Source of the DNA: Pseudomonas vancouverensis
Lineage (GTDB): Bacteria > Pseudomonadota > Gammaproteobacteria > Pseudomonadales > Pseudomonadaceae
Direction: 5' to 3'
DNA: 64,000 nt
Assembly: GCF_004348895.1 (NCBI RefSeq)
Contig: NZ_RRZK01000008.1
Coordinates: 248,001 to 312,000 of the forward strand
In this document: one piece after another, positions 1 to 8,484 of the stretch
How the letters are laid out: each line of letters opens with the position of its first letter
How positions within the stretch are numbered: position 1 is the first letter of the stretch
Notes under the pieces: model-generated
What the model saw: only the letters and a program-made list of their open reading frames with translations
Database searches by the model: none
What the model was told of the DNA's origin: nothing
Position numbers and translations under genes: made by a program

Positions 1-1807
1 AGCGCGGGCTGTGCGCGTCGGAACCCAGGGGCAGGCTGACGGTGAACATGTATTGATTACCGTAACCCTGTTCATCATCCAGGCTGCGGCTGGCAGTGAC
101 GCCGACCGAGCCCCAGTTGAACGACTTGCTGTAGCCGACCTGGTAGGTGGTGCTGTTTTGGCGTCCGTCCCAGTAGCTGCGGGTCAGGCCGCTGACGTAC
201 AGGTCGCCGTAATCGCCAATGGGTTGGCTGACGTTCAGTTGGGCGCGGTTGCGTTCCCGGTAGACCGGCGTGCCGTTGTTGTCCTGCAAGGCGGCGAAGT
301 CGCTGAAGTCCAGGTATTCATCGCTGGAGAAGCGATACGCCGCCACGGCCAGGTTGGTGTTGGTCGAATCGAGCAGCTTGCTGTAGCTGACACGATAACT
401 CTTGCCCGACGCACTGCCGTCCAGCGTGTTGCGCGACTGGTCCGTGCCGTATTGATCCTGGGTTCGCGGCGTCGTGGGCAGGTTGCTGGCCCGGGAAAAG
501 GTGGTATCGAAGGCGAAGGCACCGTAAGGCGTGCCGATGGCGATACCCGCCAGGCCCGAGGCGTAGTCCTGGGACATCAGGCCACCGGTGTACACGCTCA
601 GGTTGTTGGTGATGCCGCGGCGGTAGGTGGCCTGGGCAAATTTGGGTTTTTTGCTCAGGCTGTCGTCGCGGTATTCACCCGTGGTCACCGAGAAGCGTGA
701 AGAGCCCGGACGCAACATCTGCACCACCGAGGCGAAGGGCACGGTGAAGCGTTTTTCCTGGCCGTTGGCTTCGGTCACGGTGACCTCCATGTCGCCGGAA
801 TAACTGGTGGCGTACAGGTCATCGATGACGAAAGGCCCGGGCGCGACCGAGGTCTGGTAGATCACGCTTTCGCCCTGGCGCACCGTGACCTTGGCGTTGG
901 TGTCGGCGACACCGCGAATCACCGGGGCGAAACCACGCTCGCTGTCCGGCAGCATGCCGTCGTCACTGGCGATCTGCACACCGGAAAACGGAATGCTGTC
1001 GAAGCTGTCGCCGGGGGTGAAGTACTCGCCCAGGGTCAATTGCGATTTGAGCGGCGTGACGTCGGTCTGCGCGTAGCTGTTGAGCGACTGGTAGGCGGAA
1101 AGCCCCTTGCTGTTGGTGTAGTTGCCGTTATGGCGCAGGCGCCAGCCGGCCACGTTGAAGCCACTGTTGATACTGCTGCTGTATTGGGTGTTGGAGTCAC
1201 CGCTGTCAGGCTGCGAGTGGTAGGCGTTGGCGTTGTAGCTGACAAAACCGGCGGTAATGCCTTCATCCCAGTCTTCAGGGGCCACGTAGTTGCGTTCAAC
1301 CCGGCCGGCATAGGCCTGGGGAATGCTCAGGTTGCCGCTCAACGAGCCCATGTCCATTTCGAAGGTGGCCTGGGGGATCAGCTTCTGCGGTTCGATGCAG
1401 TCGCTGGCAAGGATCTTCGCGACGTTTTCCTGGTCCGGCAGTTTGCTCGCGTCGACACCCCATTGTTTGACGTGGGATGCCTTGAAGCAGTAGCGCGGAG
1501 ACTGTCCTTCAGCGCCAGCCTTGACTTCGACCGTCTGGCGCACCGAGCCCTTGGCATTGATGAAGATTTCCAGCTTGTAGGTACCCGGCTCGACGCTACC
1601 GGCTTGTTCGAAGCGCTTGAGGTCAACGTTTTGCCCCAACACCTGGAGGAACTGGCTGTCGAATTCGGTCGTGGCAGGGCTGGTGGATTGATCGGCATGG
1701 GCGCCAGTGGCCGAGAGCAGGCCCATGGCAATCAGCAGGGCCACACGCAGTGGCGTCAGGCGGAATACAGCGCGAGTGTTTTTTTGAGCATGCACTTGCA
1801 AAGACAT
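1..1807 (-). CDS. Fimbrial outer-membrane usher, C-terminus cut by window edge
   Basis: This is the usher of a chaperone-usher pathway. It forms the outer-membrane pore that receives chaperone-subunit complexes and assembles the fimbria. The reading frame is open from the ATG at 1807 to the left edge, about 602 residues; ushers are usually 800-850, so about 200-250 C-terminal residues are missing. A signal peptide ends near residue 38 (SATGAHA). The N-terminal domain (FDSQFLQVLGQNVDLKRF) and the PapC/FimD barrel signatures SDDGMLPDS, GPFVIDDLY, GDMEVTVTEANGQ and LRPGSSRFSVTTGEYR are all legible. It is third in the leftward set after pilin and chaperone, but a 386-base gap separates it from the chaperone, so it may also have its own promoter. 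The Shine-Dalgarno is weak (AAGGTG, rather far from the ATG). Family assignment is very secure. Confidence 0.95.
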   Translation of the reverse strand, partial: MSLQVHAQKNTRAVFRLTPLRVALLIAMGLLSATGAHADQSTSPATTEFDSQFLQVLGQNVDLKRFEQAGSVEPGTYKLEIFINAKGSVRQTVEVKAGAEGQSPRYCFKASHVKQWGVDASKLPDQENVAKILASDCIEPQKLIPQATFEMDMGSLSGNLSIPQAYAGRVERNYVAPEDWDEGITAGFVSYNANAYHSQPDSGDSNTQYSSSINSGFNVAGWRLRHNGNYTNSKGLSAYQSLNSYAQTDVTPLKSQLTLGEYFTPGDSFDSIPFSGVQIASDDGMLPDSERGFAPVIRGVADTNAKVTVRQGESVIYQTSVAPGPFVIDDLYATSYSGDMEVTVTEANGQEKRFTVPFASVVQMLRPGSSRFSVTTGEYRDDSLSKKPKFAQATYRRGITNNLSVYTGGLMSQDYASGLAGIAIGTPYGAFAFDTTFSRASNLPTTPRTQDQYGTDQSRNTLDGSASGKSYRVSYSKLLDSTNTNLAVAAYRFSSDEYLDFSDFAALQDNNGTPVYRERNRAQLNVSQPIGDYGDLYVSGLTRSYWDGRQNSTTYQVGYSKSFNWGSVGVTASRSLDDEQGYGNQYMFTVSLPLGSDAHSPR

Positions 1808-2193
1808 ATTGTTAACCAACACCTTCACAACCGGGTCGGGTTGCGCCTCATTAGTTGAATGCCCCCGCACTCGGTCTATTCAGAATTCGTTGCTCTGTTC
1901 GCTTGAACCTTGGAGTTGATTTGAGTTCTGCGAATGTCAACTTGAAATCGGTAAGTTGATATTAATGAGTGGGGTCTTGGCGATCTGTAGGAAGCGTCCT
2001 ACGCGCTAGTAGGACGCTACTTAAGGGGTGCAACTAATGGTGCGAAAATTTGGCCGACAACAAATGCCGCATTCGCCATAAACTAAGCGTCGGGAAAAAA
2101 CCAAGTGTCGGTCGTTAACGGCTGATAAAACGCAGCGGCAACTAATAAAGTTGTTTAACAGTCAGCTGGCTTTCTTGTGTATTGCACCAAGCG
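1808..2193. other. 386-base gap between chaperone and usher with probable usher promoter
   Basis: No credible gene was found here. The stretch is richer in A+T than its neighbours. Reading leftwards towards the usher, a TAATAT hexamer (plus-strand ATATTA, 1959-1964) is a good -10 candidate. The palindrome at 1987-2002 is then centred about 42 bases upstream of the expected start site. No terminator-like hairpin follows the chaperone stop, so readthrough from the pilin-chaperone transcript is also possible. Confidence 0.55.
1987..2017. promoter_or_regulatory. Candidate RocA/BvgA-type operator upstream of the usher
   Basis: The sequence GTAGGA-AGCG-TCCTAC (1987-2002) is a perfect 6-4-6 palindrome. 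It is followed by another GTAGGA half-site at 2009-2014. GCGTCCTAC (1994-2002) and GTAGGACGC (2009-2017) also form a perfect inverted repeat. The same 6-4-6 pattern recurs at 3856-3871 and 8389-8404 and, with a degenerate left half, at 9897-9912. Family knowledge: BvgA-type regulators bind inverted TTTCCTA-like heptads. Binding by the regulator encoded at 7644-8270 is inferred. Confidence 0.6.
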
Positions 2194-2943
2194 CTATAAG
2201 CCAAGACTCGCCGTTTGCGTCACGCCGGAACCATAATCATTGATCCAGCTGTAGGTGATCTCACCGCCACCAGCGGTCGAGGTCAGCCCCTTGAGCGGGA
2301 AGTCGTAGGACTTCAACGGCTCGATCATTCCGCCCTCCTTGTTGCTGTAGGCCTTTCCCGCCAGGGTGATCGAAACATCGCCCAGGCTGACGTGATAGAC
2401 CGCGGAATTGGTGGCGCGCAAGGCATAACCCTGAGGGTCCTTGACCAGCGTCCAGCGCAGGGCGCGTGCCGCTTCGGCAGGTTTGCCCGGCAAACCTTCG
2501 GGGCGGTAAAACAGTTTGATCTTCGAGCGAAAGGCGACCTGTACCTGGTTCTGGCCCTGGCCATCAGCACTTTTGCTGCGCGGTGGAATTTCCAGCACAT
2601 TGAACCAGAATGCCGATTCGCGATCCTTGGGTACGCCGCTCAAGCCGGTTGCCGTGACCCGGATGGATTGGCCGCGCTTGGGCTCGATGCGGGTAATGGG
2701 CGGGGTGATCACGAAGGGAACAGCCTCGGAGCCCGGGCGCACCTGTGGTCCGCCTTTGTCGATCCAGGACTGGACGAGGGTAGGGGTCGTGCCCTCATTA
2801 CGCAGCGAGACGATGACTTCTTTTTCACTGGCCGGGTAGACAACCCGGGTTCCCGATACCACCACCGAGGCGCTGGCTGCGACCGGCAACAAGGCCAGCG
2901 CAACGCAGACACCCAACACACAACGCTTGATTTCAAATTTCAT
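2194..2943 (-). CDS. Periplasmic fimbrial chaperone (PapD-like), first of two
   Basis: This is a periplasmic chaperone that donates a beta strand to fimbrial subunits and delivers them to the usher. The protein has 249 residues. A signal peptide (CVALALLPVAASA) is followed by the two immunoglobulin-like domains. Family signatures are GTRVVYPASEKEVIVSLRN, FVITPPITRIEPKRGQ, KDRESAFWFNVLEIPP and the G1-strand segment VAFRSKIKLFYRP. The ATG at 2943 was chosen because it has a strong GGAGGTG ribosome site and starts right before the signal peptide; an upstream in-frame start would add 24 residues of no known kind. It lies 68 bases downstream of the pilin gene, across a hairpin. A second chaperone gene lies at 10001-10750, so the two may serve different subunits. 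Confidence 0.94.
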   Translation of the reverse strand: MKFEIKRCVLGVCVALALLPVAASASVVVSGTRVVYPASEKEVIVSLRNEGTTPTLVQSWIDKGGPQVRPGSEAVPFVITPPITRIEPKRGQSIRVTATGLSGVPKDRESAFWFNVLEIPPRSKSADGQGQNQVQVAFRSKIKLFYRPEGLPGKPAEAARALRWTLVKDPQGYALRATNSAVYHVSLGDVSITLAGKAYSNKEGGMIEPLKSYDFPLKGLTSTAGGGEITYSWINDYGSGVTQTASLGL

Positions 2944-2972
2944 ACAGCACCTCCACGCAAGACAAAAACTGT

Positions 2973-3000
2973 CTGGCTGGCGGACAAGTCCGCCGGCCAG
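2973..3000 (-). terminator. Attenuator or processing hairpin between pilin and chaperone
   Basis: The arms 2973-2985 and 2988-3000 form a 13-bp stem with one G-U pair and a two-base loop. On the leftward transcript the stem is followed by ACAG and then TTTTTG, close to an intrinsic terminator. Its place directly after the major pilin gene suggests partial termination or 3'-end protection, giving more pilin than chaperone and usher. This role is inferred from structure and position. Confidence 0.65.
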
Positions 3001-3011
3001 GGTCGTTCCGA

Positions 3012-3551
3012 TCACTTGTATTGCATGGTGTACACAAGCTGGGTTTCGACGTCGCCGCCGCCGGCAGCGCCGCCAGTGGTGATGTACTGGGCGCTGTAAT
3101 CCAGGGTCGCGGTACCACTGGCGTCCAGGGTGATGCCGTCGTTGTTGGTGTTGTCACGCAGGTCGATGGCACGGCCGGTGGCGTCGAGGATCTGCACCTG
3201 GACGTTTTGGGCAGGTGCGGCCGCATTGTTCTTCAGGAAACCGGTAGAAGGGTCGACGTTGGTGCTTTCAAAGTAAGCCAGCACGGCGCCGGTGACAGGG
3301 CAGCCCGACAGGTTGAACTGGAAACCGGTAGCGCCTGCTGTGGCACCATCGCTGGCCAGCGCCGATTTGAATACGGTCGGCAGCGGCAGGTTGTTGCCGG
3401 AGGCATTGCCTGCGACGGTGACGTTGCAAGACGCGTCTTCTACTTTGCCGGTGATGGTGATAGTGCCGTCAACTGCAAAAGCGCTGGTGGCAAACAAAGT
3501 AGCGCCGACAACAGCGGCAGCGGCCATGGAGATTTTTGCAAACTTAGTCAT
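3012..3551 (-). CDS. Major fimbrial subunit (type 1 pilin family)
   Basis: This is the structural subunit of the fimbria, 179 residues. A signal peptide ends near residue 26 (ATSAFA). The mature domain starts VDGTITITGKVEDASCNV and has two cysteines (in DASCNV and SGCPVTG) that should form the conserved disulfide. It ends YTMQYK with the penultimate tyrosine typical of subunits recognised by PapD-type chaperones. The ribosome site is GAGAGAAC just before the ATG. It is the first gene of the leftward pilin-chaperone-usher set, and the 434-base region upstream, shared with the divergent sensor gene, should hold its promoter. Confidence 0.93.
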   Translation of the reverse strand: MTKFAKISMAAAAVVGATLFATSAFAVDGTITITGKVEDASCNVTVAGNASGNNLPLPTVFKSALASDGATAGATGFQFNLSGCPVTGAVLAYFESTNVDPSTGFLKNNAAAPAQNVQVQILDATGRAIDLRDNTNNDGITLDASGTATLDYSAQYITTGGAAGGGDVETQLVYTMQYK

Positions 3552-3985
3552 AACGTTCTCTCAAGTTAAAGTTGAATACAAAATCGAATCTGCACTTGCG
3601 GGCATTCAGTTGCGCCTGATCAAAACTGATAGGCAGTTTGCATGCATGCAAGTTGTCGCGTTTATCACAGCACTACTTTTAAATTTTCAAAGTTGGCGAG
3701 GTGTGTTTCGATTGATCAGCTATTTGATTTATCGAACCTTGGCCGTGCTCGGTTTTCATGTTTGGGCAAATGTCACATCGGCTGTGCATTTGTGAATGCC
3801 AGATAAATATAGTGGGCATTGTCGCCGCGAGATGTCAGAAACGGACTACACGGGAGTAGGAAGTGTCCTAAGCTGTGAGAAGGAAAAATCCTTCAAACTT
3901 CTTCCGTTCTTCATGCTCTAGCGGCTCGTTTCTACGCTGCGCTGAAGCGATCACTCTGCAAATTCTCTGGCAAGGCTTCCTCTTT
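3552..3985. other. 434-base divergent promoter region, pilin / sensor kinase
   Basis: This non-coding stretch lies between the leftward pilin operon and the rightward sensor kinase gene. It is A+T-rich (roughly 3590-3800), which fits fimbrial promoters silenced by H-NS-like proteins; that comparison is inference. It contains the palindrome at 3856-3871. An in-frame ATG at 3875 could extend the sensor N-terminus by 37 residues, but this would bury the signal peptide. Confidence 0.5.
3856..3871. promoter_or_regulatory. Candidate RocA/BvgA-type operator between pilin and sensor genes
   Basis: GTAGGA-AGTG-TCCTAA has the same 6-4-6 layout, and nearly the same bases, as the site at 1987-2002. It lies 115 bases upstream of the sensor ATG and 305 bases upstream of the pilin ATG, so it could serve either promoter. 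Confidence 0.55.
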
Positions 3986-6900
3986 ATGCGCTGCAAAGTT
4001 GTTCTTCTGATGCTTGCCCTGATCGCTTCGTGCGCCACTGCCGCCGAGAGCGAGCAGGCGTACAAACCCTTCCAGCTCATGGGGCGTTCGCAACTCGCCC
4101 AGCAGGAACTGTCGTTGAGCAATGACGATTGGCATTGGTTGCGACAGAAGAAAAACCTGGTATTGGGTGTCTCGGTACCGGACTACAAACCCTTTGACGT
4201 GACCCTCAGTGGCAGCCAATACGAAGGCATTACCGCCGATGTGTTCGGCTTGGTCAGCCAGTTGCTGCACATGCCCGTGCAGGTGCGTCAGTTTCCCAAC
4301 CGTACAAGTGCCATCGAAGCCTTGAAGAAGGGTGAGATCGACCTGTTGGGCAGCGCCAACAATTACGACGTCAATGATCAGCCGATGAACCTCAGCGCGC
4401 AGTACGCACCGGAGCAATCGGCGTTGTTCAGCCGGCTCAACGACAAGCGCACCTTCGGACCGTCCCTGGACGGAATGAAAATCGCCATGACCTACGACTA
4501 CCTGTCACTGGACGCGGTGCGCAAGGCGTTTCCAGGGGCCACATTTCAGGTCTTTGACTCACGCCAACAAGCCTTGGGCGCTCTGGCCTTCGGGCATGTT
4601 GACTTCTATCTGGGGGATGCGCTGTCCAGCAACCTGCTGATCAACGAAAACTACTTCAACTACGTGAAATTCGAACGCAACCTGGAGATCGACTCCGGGG
4701 GCGTGCGCTTTGCCTTCAGTCAGGATAATCCGCGGCTGCTGGGCATCATCAACAAGGCGTTGGCGGTGATCACACCGGATCAACTGGGCACCATCGTCAA
4801 GCGCTGGGGCGGCGGCACCGGGACTGCCTTGAATGCGCACTTGAATTTGACGGCCACCGAAAATCACTGGATCAGCGAACACCCGGTGTTGCGTGTGCTG
4901 ATCAGCAGCGACCAGGCACCGGTGGCGTTCCTGGATGCCGACGGCAATTTCAACGGGATTGCCGCAGACCTGTTGAAAATGGTCACGCTGCACACCGGCA
5001 TCCATTTCGATATCGAGTACACCGATCACCTGCAAAATCTGGCCAATGCCGTGGCCAGCGACAAGGCCGATCTGGTCTTGCTGACCGCCAGCGAAGAACG
5101 CCAGAGCACCGTGCGTTTTTCCCACCCCTTCCTGTCCAACCCCTTTGCCCTGATCACCCGCACCGACGACAACCAGCACATCAGCCTGGAAACCATGCAC
5201 GGCGCGCGCCTGGCCATTCCCCAGGGGCATATTTTTCTCAAGACCGTGCACACCGATTATCCCGACCTGAAGATCATCGAGACGCCGACCCTGCTTGAGG
5301 CCATGGGCATGGTTCAGCGCGGCGAGGCCGATGCCACGGTCGCTGAACTCAGCGTGGCGCAGTACTACTCCCTGCGCCTGTTCGACAAGAAGCTGCGGGT
5401 GGTCAATGTGCTGGGGGCCAACTCCGCGCGTTTTTCCTTTGCCATGTCACGGGGCAATACCGAGCTGCAGTCGATCCTGGACAAGGTGCTGCTGAGCATT
5501 CCGCCCGATGAAATGAACGTGATCAGCACCCGTTGGCGCTCCAACGCCGTCACGCGCGGGCAGGCCTGGCACGACTATCGACCGCTGATTTACCAGATCA
5601 GCGCGGCAGCGGCGATGCTGATTCTGGTGTCACTGATCTGGAACGCCAATCTGCGGCGCCAGGTGAAACTGCGGCGCCAGGCCGAGCAGGCACTGGATGA
5701 CCAACTGCGTTTCAAACAGGCCTTGATCAATGGCACGCCGCACCCGATTTATGTGCGTGATCGTCAGGGCCGGCTGGTGTCGTGCAACGACAATTACCTG
5801 GAAACTTTCGGCCTGACCCGCGAGCAGGTGATCGGCAAGACGGCCATCGAAGGGGCCAAGGGCAATGCCTCCGAAGCATTGAATTTCCACGACGACTACA
5901 TGCTGGTGATGGCCGAGGACCGGCCGCTGGAACTGGACCGCCTGCTCAAGCTGGGTGACCGGACCTTGAGTATCTATCACTGGATTCAGCCTTATCGTGA
6001 CCTCTCCGGCGACATCAAGGGCGTCATCTGCGGCTGGGTCGACATCAGCGAGCGTCGTGTGCTGGTAGAGCAGTTGCAGGCCGCGAAGGAAGAGGCCGAT
6101 GCGGCCAGCCGTGCCAAGACCACCTTCCTGGCGACCATGAGTCACGAGATCCGCACGCCGATGAATGCGGTGATCGGCATGCTCGAGTTGTCGCTCAAAC
6201 GCGCCGACCATGGCGATTTCGACCGTGGCGCCATCGAGGTCGCCTACGGCGCTGCGCGCGGCTTGCTCGAGCTGATCGGTGACATCCTCGACATCGTGCG
6301 CATCGAGTCCGGCCATCTCAACGTGTCCCCGCAGCGGGCCAACCCACGGGAACTTGTGGAGTCCGTGGTGCGGGTGTTCGATGGCCTCGCTCGGCAAAAG
6401 ACCCTGACCTTGAGCCTGGAAATGGATTCGACGGTCAACACCGATGTATTGATCGACCCCGTGCGTTTCAAGCAGGTGTTGTCCAACCTGATCAGCAACG
6501 CCATCAAGTTCACCGAGAAGGGCCAGATCAAACTGCGGGTGCGCGGCAAACCGCTCGACGACGATCGCCTGCACCTGCAGTTGCTGGTCGAGGACACCGG
6601 CATCGGCATTTCCGAAGAAGATCAGCAGCGCCTGTTCCAGCCCTTTGTCCAGGCGGACCAGCCTGCACAAACCGCCCGCGGAGGGACCGGCCTGGGCCTG
6701 GTGATCTGCCGTTCACTGTGCGCCATGATGGGCGGCACCTTGAGCCTGCGCAGCACGTTGGGGCAGGGCACGACGGTGATGGTCGACTTGACGTTGAGTA
6801 CGCTGTACCCGCTGCCGCGCGAGCATCTGCCGGAACCGACGCAGATCTCCGATGCGGGCAGTTCCCTGCGGATCCTGGTGGTCGACGACCATCCGGCGAA

Positions 6901-7627
6901 CCGCTTGTTGATGGCCCGCCAGTTGACTTACCTGGGGCACCAGATCGCCGAAGCCGTGGACGGCGCGCAGGGGTACGAAGTGTGGGCGCGAGGGCAGTTC
7001 GACGTGATCATCACCGACTGCAACATGCCGGTGATGAGCGGTTACGAGCTGGCGCAAAAGGTGCGAGAAACAGAGGCTGAGCGGCAGATGCCGACCTGCA
7101 CGATTCTTGGCTTTACCGCCAACGCCCAGCCCGATGCCGTGGAGCGTTGCCTGGCGGCGGGGATGAATGACTGCCTGTTCAAACCCATTGGCCTGGCAAG
7201 CCTGAGCAATACCTTGTCGAGCCTGAGCGCTCTGGATCTACCGGCAGCAGATCAGGCTGACACTGATGTCGCTCAGGTCGAGCCGGTGTTGTTCAATCTG
7301 GAAGAGCCCGAGCGCCTGACCGGTCGCGATCCCGAGTTGATGAACATGCTCCTGGGCGAACTGATGCGCACCAACCGCAGCGACCTGCAGCAACTGTTGC
7401 TGCTGACGCCGTTCACCAGCAATCGTCAGGACCTGTCGGACCTCGCCCATCGGATCAAGGGCGCGGCGCGGATGATCCAGGCTCGCCAGTTGGTTCAGGG
7501 ATGCGAAACGCTGGAGTCGTTGTGTGATCAGCCGGAGACCAGCGATGAACAACTCACGACCCAGGTGCACAAGGTCGAGCGCGCCATTCTCGAACTTGAG
7601 ACGGCTGTGAGTGAGCACCTGAGTTAG
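3986..7627 (+). CDS. BvgS/RocS-type unorthodox hybrid sensor histidine kinase
   Basis: This is a membrane sensor of about 1213 residues that should drive the nearby response regulators through a four-step phosphorelay. In order: signal peptide (1-20), two periplasmic Venus-flytrap SBP_bac_3 domains (about 55-272 and 295-520), a membrane helix (about 533-555), a PAS domain (about 572-690), a HisKA domain with H720 in MSHEIRTP, a HATPase with NAIKF and GGTGLGL boxes, a receiver domain starting ILVVDDHPANR with D1011, and an HPt domain with H1155 in LAHRIKGAARM. The start at 3986 puts the signal peptide at the N-terminus. The layout matches Bordetella BvgS and P. aeruginosa RocS1. The gene converges on the LuxR-type regulator with only 16 bases between them. 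Confidence 0.95.
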   Translation: MRCKVVLLMLALIASCATAAESEQAYKPFQLMGRSQLAQQELSLSNDDWHWLRQKKNLVLGVSVPDYKPFDVTLSGSQYEGITADVFGLVSQLLHMPVQVRQFPNRTSAIEALKKGEIDLLGSANNYDVNDQPMNLSAQYAPEQSALFSRLNDKRTFGPSLDGMKIAMTYDYLSLDAVRKAFPGATFQVFDSRQQALGALAFGHVDFYLGDALSSNLLINENYFNYVKFERNLEIDSGGVRFAFSQDNPRLLGIINKALAVITPDQLGTIVKRWGGGTGTALNAHLNLTATENHWISEHPVLRVLISSDQAPVAFLDADGNFNGIAADLLKMVTLHTGIHFDIEYTDHLQNLANAVASDKADLVLLTASEERQSTVRFSHPFLSNPFALITRTDDNQHISLETMHGARLAIPQGHIFLKTVHTDYPDLKIIETPTLLEAMGMVQRGEADATVAELSVAQYYSLRLFDKKLRVVNVLGANSARFSFAMSRGNTELQSILDKVLLSIPPDEMNVISTRWRSNAVTRGQAWHDYRPLIYQISAAAAMLILVSLIWNANLRRQVKLRRQAEQALDDQLRFKQALINGTPHPIYVRDRQGRLVSCNDNYLETFGLTREQVIGKTAIEGAKGNASEALNFHDDYMLVMAEDRPLELDRLLKLGDRTLSIYHWIQPYRDLSGDIKGVICGWVDISERRVLVEQLQAAKEEADAASRAKTTFLATMSHEIRTPMNAVIGMLELSLKRADHGDFDRGAIEVAYGAARGLLELIGDILDIVRIESGHLNVSPQRANPRELVESVVRVFDGLARQKTLTLSLEMDSTVNTDVLIDPVRFKQVLSNLISNAIKFTEKGQIKLRVRGKPLDDDRLHLQLLVEDTGIGISEEDQQRLFQPFVQADQPAQTARGGTGLGLVICRSLCAMMGGTLSLRSTLGQGTTVMVDLTLSTLYPLPREHLPEPTQISDAGSSLRILVVDDHPANRLLMARQLTYLGHQIAEAVDGAQGYEVWARGQFDVIITDCNMPVMSGYELAQKVRETEAERQMPTCTILGFTANAQPDAVERCLAAGMNDCLFKPIGLASLSNTLSSLSALDLPAADQADTDVAQVEPVLFNLEEPERLTGRDPELMNMLLGELMRTNRSDLQQLLLLTPFTSNRQDLSDLAHRIKGAARMIQARQLVQGCETLESLCDQPETSDEQLTTQVHKVERAILELETAVSEHLS

Positions 7628-7643
7628 CAATTGGAGGGACAGG

Positions 7644-8270
7644 TCACTCCAGGTGGTTGCGCTTGGCGAACTCGATCAGGTCCAGGGTGGTGTGCGCGTC
7701 GAGCTTTTCCATCAGCCGGCTTTTATAGGTGCTGATGGTTTTGTTGCTGAGCAGCAGATCGTCGGCGATTTCCTTGTTGGACATGCCCTTGCCCAACAAG
7801 CGCAACACCGCCACCTCGCGGTTTGAGAGGGTACCGATCTGCGAGTCCTCGGTGATGTCAGCGTTGTAGGCCTGGACCGAGTTGTGCAACTCACGCGGAA
7901 CATGCTGATAGCCGGCCAATACCGCCTTGACCGCGTACTCCAGTTCGTCCAGCGTTTCACCCTTGGTCACAAACCCCAGGGCGCCGGCGGCCAGGCAGCG
8001 CACCGCGAACTGACTGACCGACTGCGACGTCAGCACCAGAATGCGCATGGGCAATTCCAGTGCCTTCAGGCGCTTGATCACTTCCAGGCCATCGAGCCTT
8101 GGAATGCCGATATCCAGGATCACCAGATCAGGCAGCAAATCACGAGCAACCTGCACCGCTTCCACGCCGTTGTCCGTCTCTGCGATCACCTCGTGACCCA
8201 GCTGTTTCATCAACATGGCGACTGCCATTCGGATCACCGGGTGATCATCGACGATCAAGACCTTGCTCAT
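7644..8270 (-). CDS. LuxR/FixJ-type response regulator (RocA/BvgA-like)
   Basis: This is a 208-residue DNA-binding response regulator. The receiver domain starts VLIVDDHPVIRMAV, has phospho-acceptor D53 (ILDIGIPRLDG), and T80 and K102 near the usual switch positions (LVLTS, VTKG). A LuxR-type helix-turn-helix follows at about 145-205 (LSNREVAVLRLLGKGMSNKE). It is the probable output partner of the adjacent unorthodox kinase, as RocA1 is of RocS1 in P. aeruginosa, where the pair controls cup fimbriae. It is transcribed away from the receiver-EAL gene, and both share an intergenic region rich in GTAGGA half-sites, so autoregulation is likely. Confidence 0.92.
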   Translation of the reverse strand: MSKVLIVDDHPVIRMAVAMLMKQLGHEVIAETDNGVEAVQVARDLLPDLVILDIGIPRLDGLEVIKRLKALELPMRILVLTSQSVSQFAVRCLAAGALGFVTKGETLDELEYAVKAVLAGYQHVPRELHNSVQAYNADITEDSQIGTLSNREVAVLRLLGKGMSNKEIADDLLLSNKTISTYKSRLMEKLDAHTTLDLIEFAKRNHLE

Positions 8271-8348
8271 TCATCCACTCCAAGACTGCATCACTACCGT
8301 GTTCAGATCGCGACCACCGGTTTCCAAGCGGATGCTTTTACCCCACTT

Positions 8349-8404
8349 GTAGGAATTCGGAGTGCCTGAAGTAGGAAAATGCCGTTTTATAGGAAGTTTC
8401 CTAC
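8349..8404. promoter_or_regulatory. Cluster of RocA/BvgA-type operator elements in divergent promoter
   Basis: Two GTAGGA half-sites, at 8349-8354 and 8371-8376, precede a full palindrome ATAGGA-AGTT-TCCTAC at 8389-8404. The cluster sits between the divergent LuxR-type regulator gene (ATG at 8270) and the receiver-EAL gene (ATG at 8485). The two half-sites are 22 bases apart, about two helical turns, so cooperative occupancy is plausible. Confidence 0.6.
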
Positions 8405-8484
8405 AAGAGAAGAAAAGCATTCCTGCATGAGGACTACAAGCAGAACTGTAGGCTTTTACCCTTATTCGACTCTTGGGGTTCACC

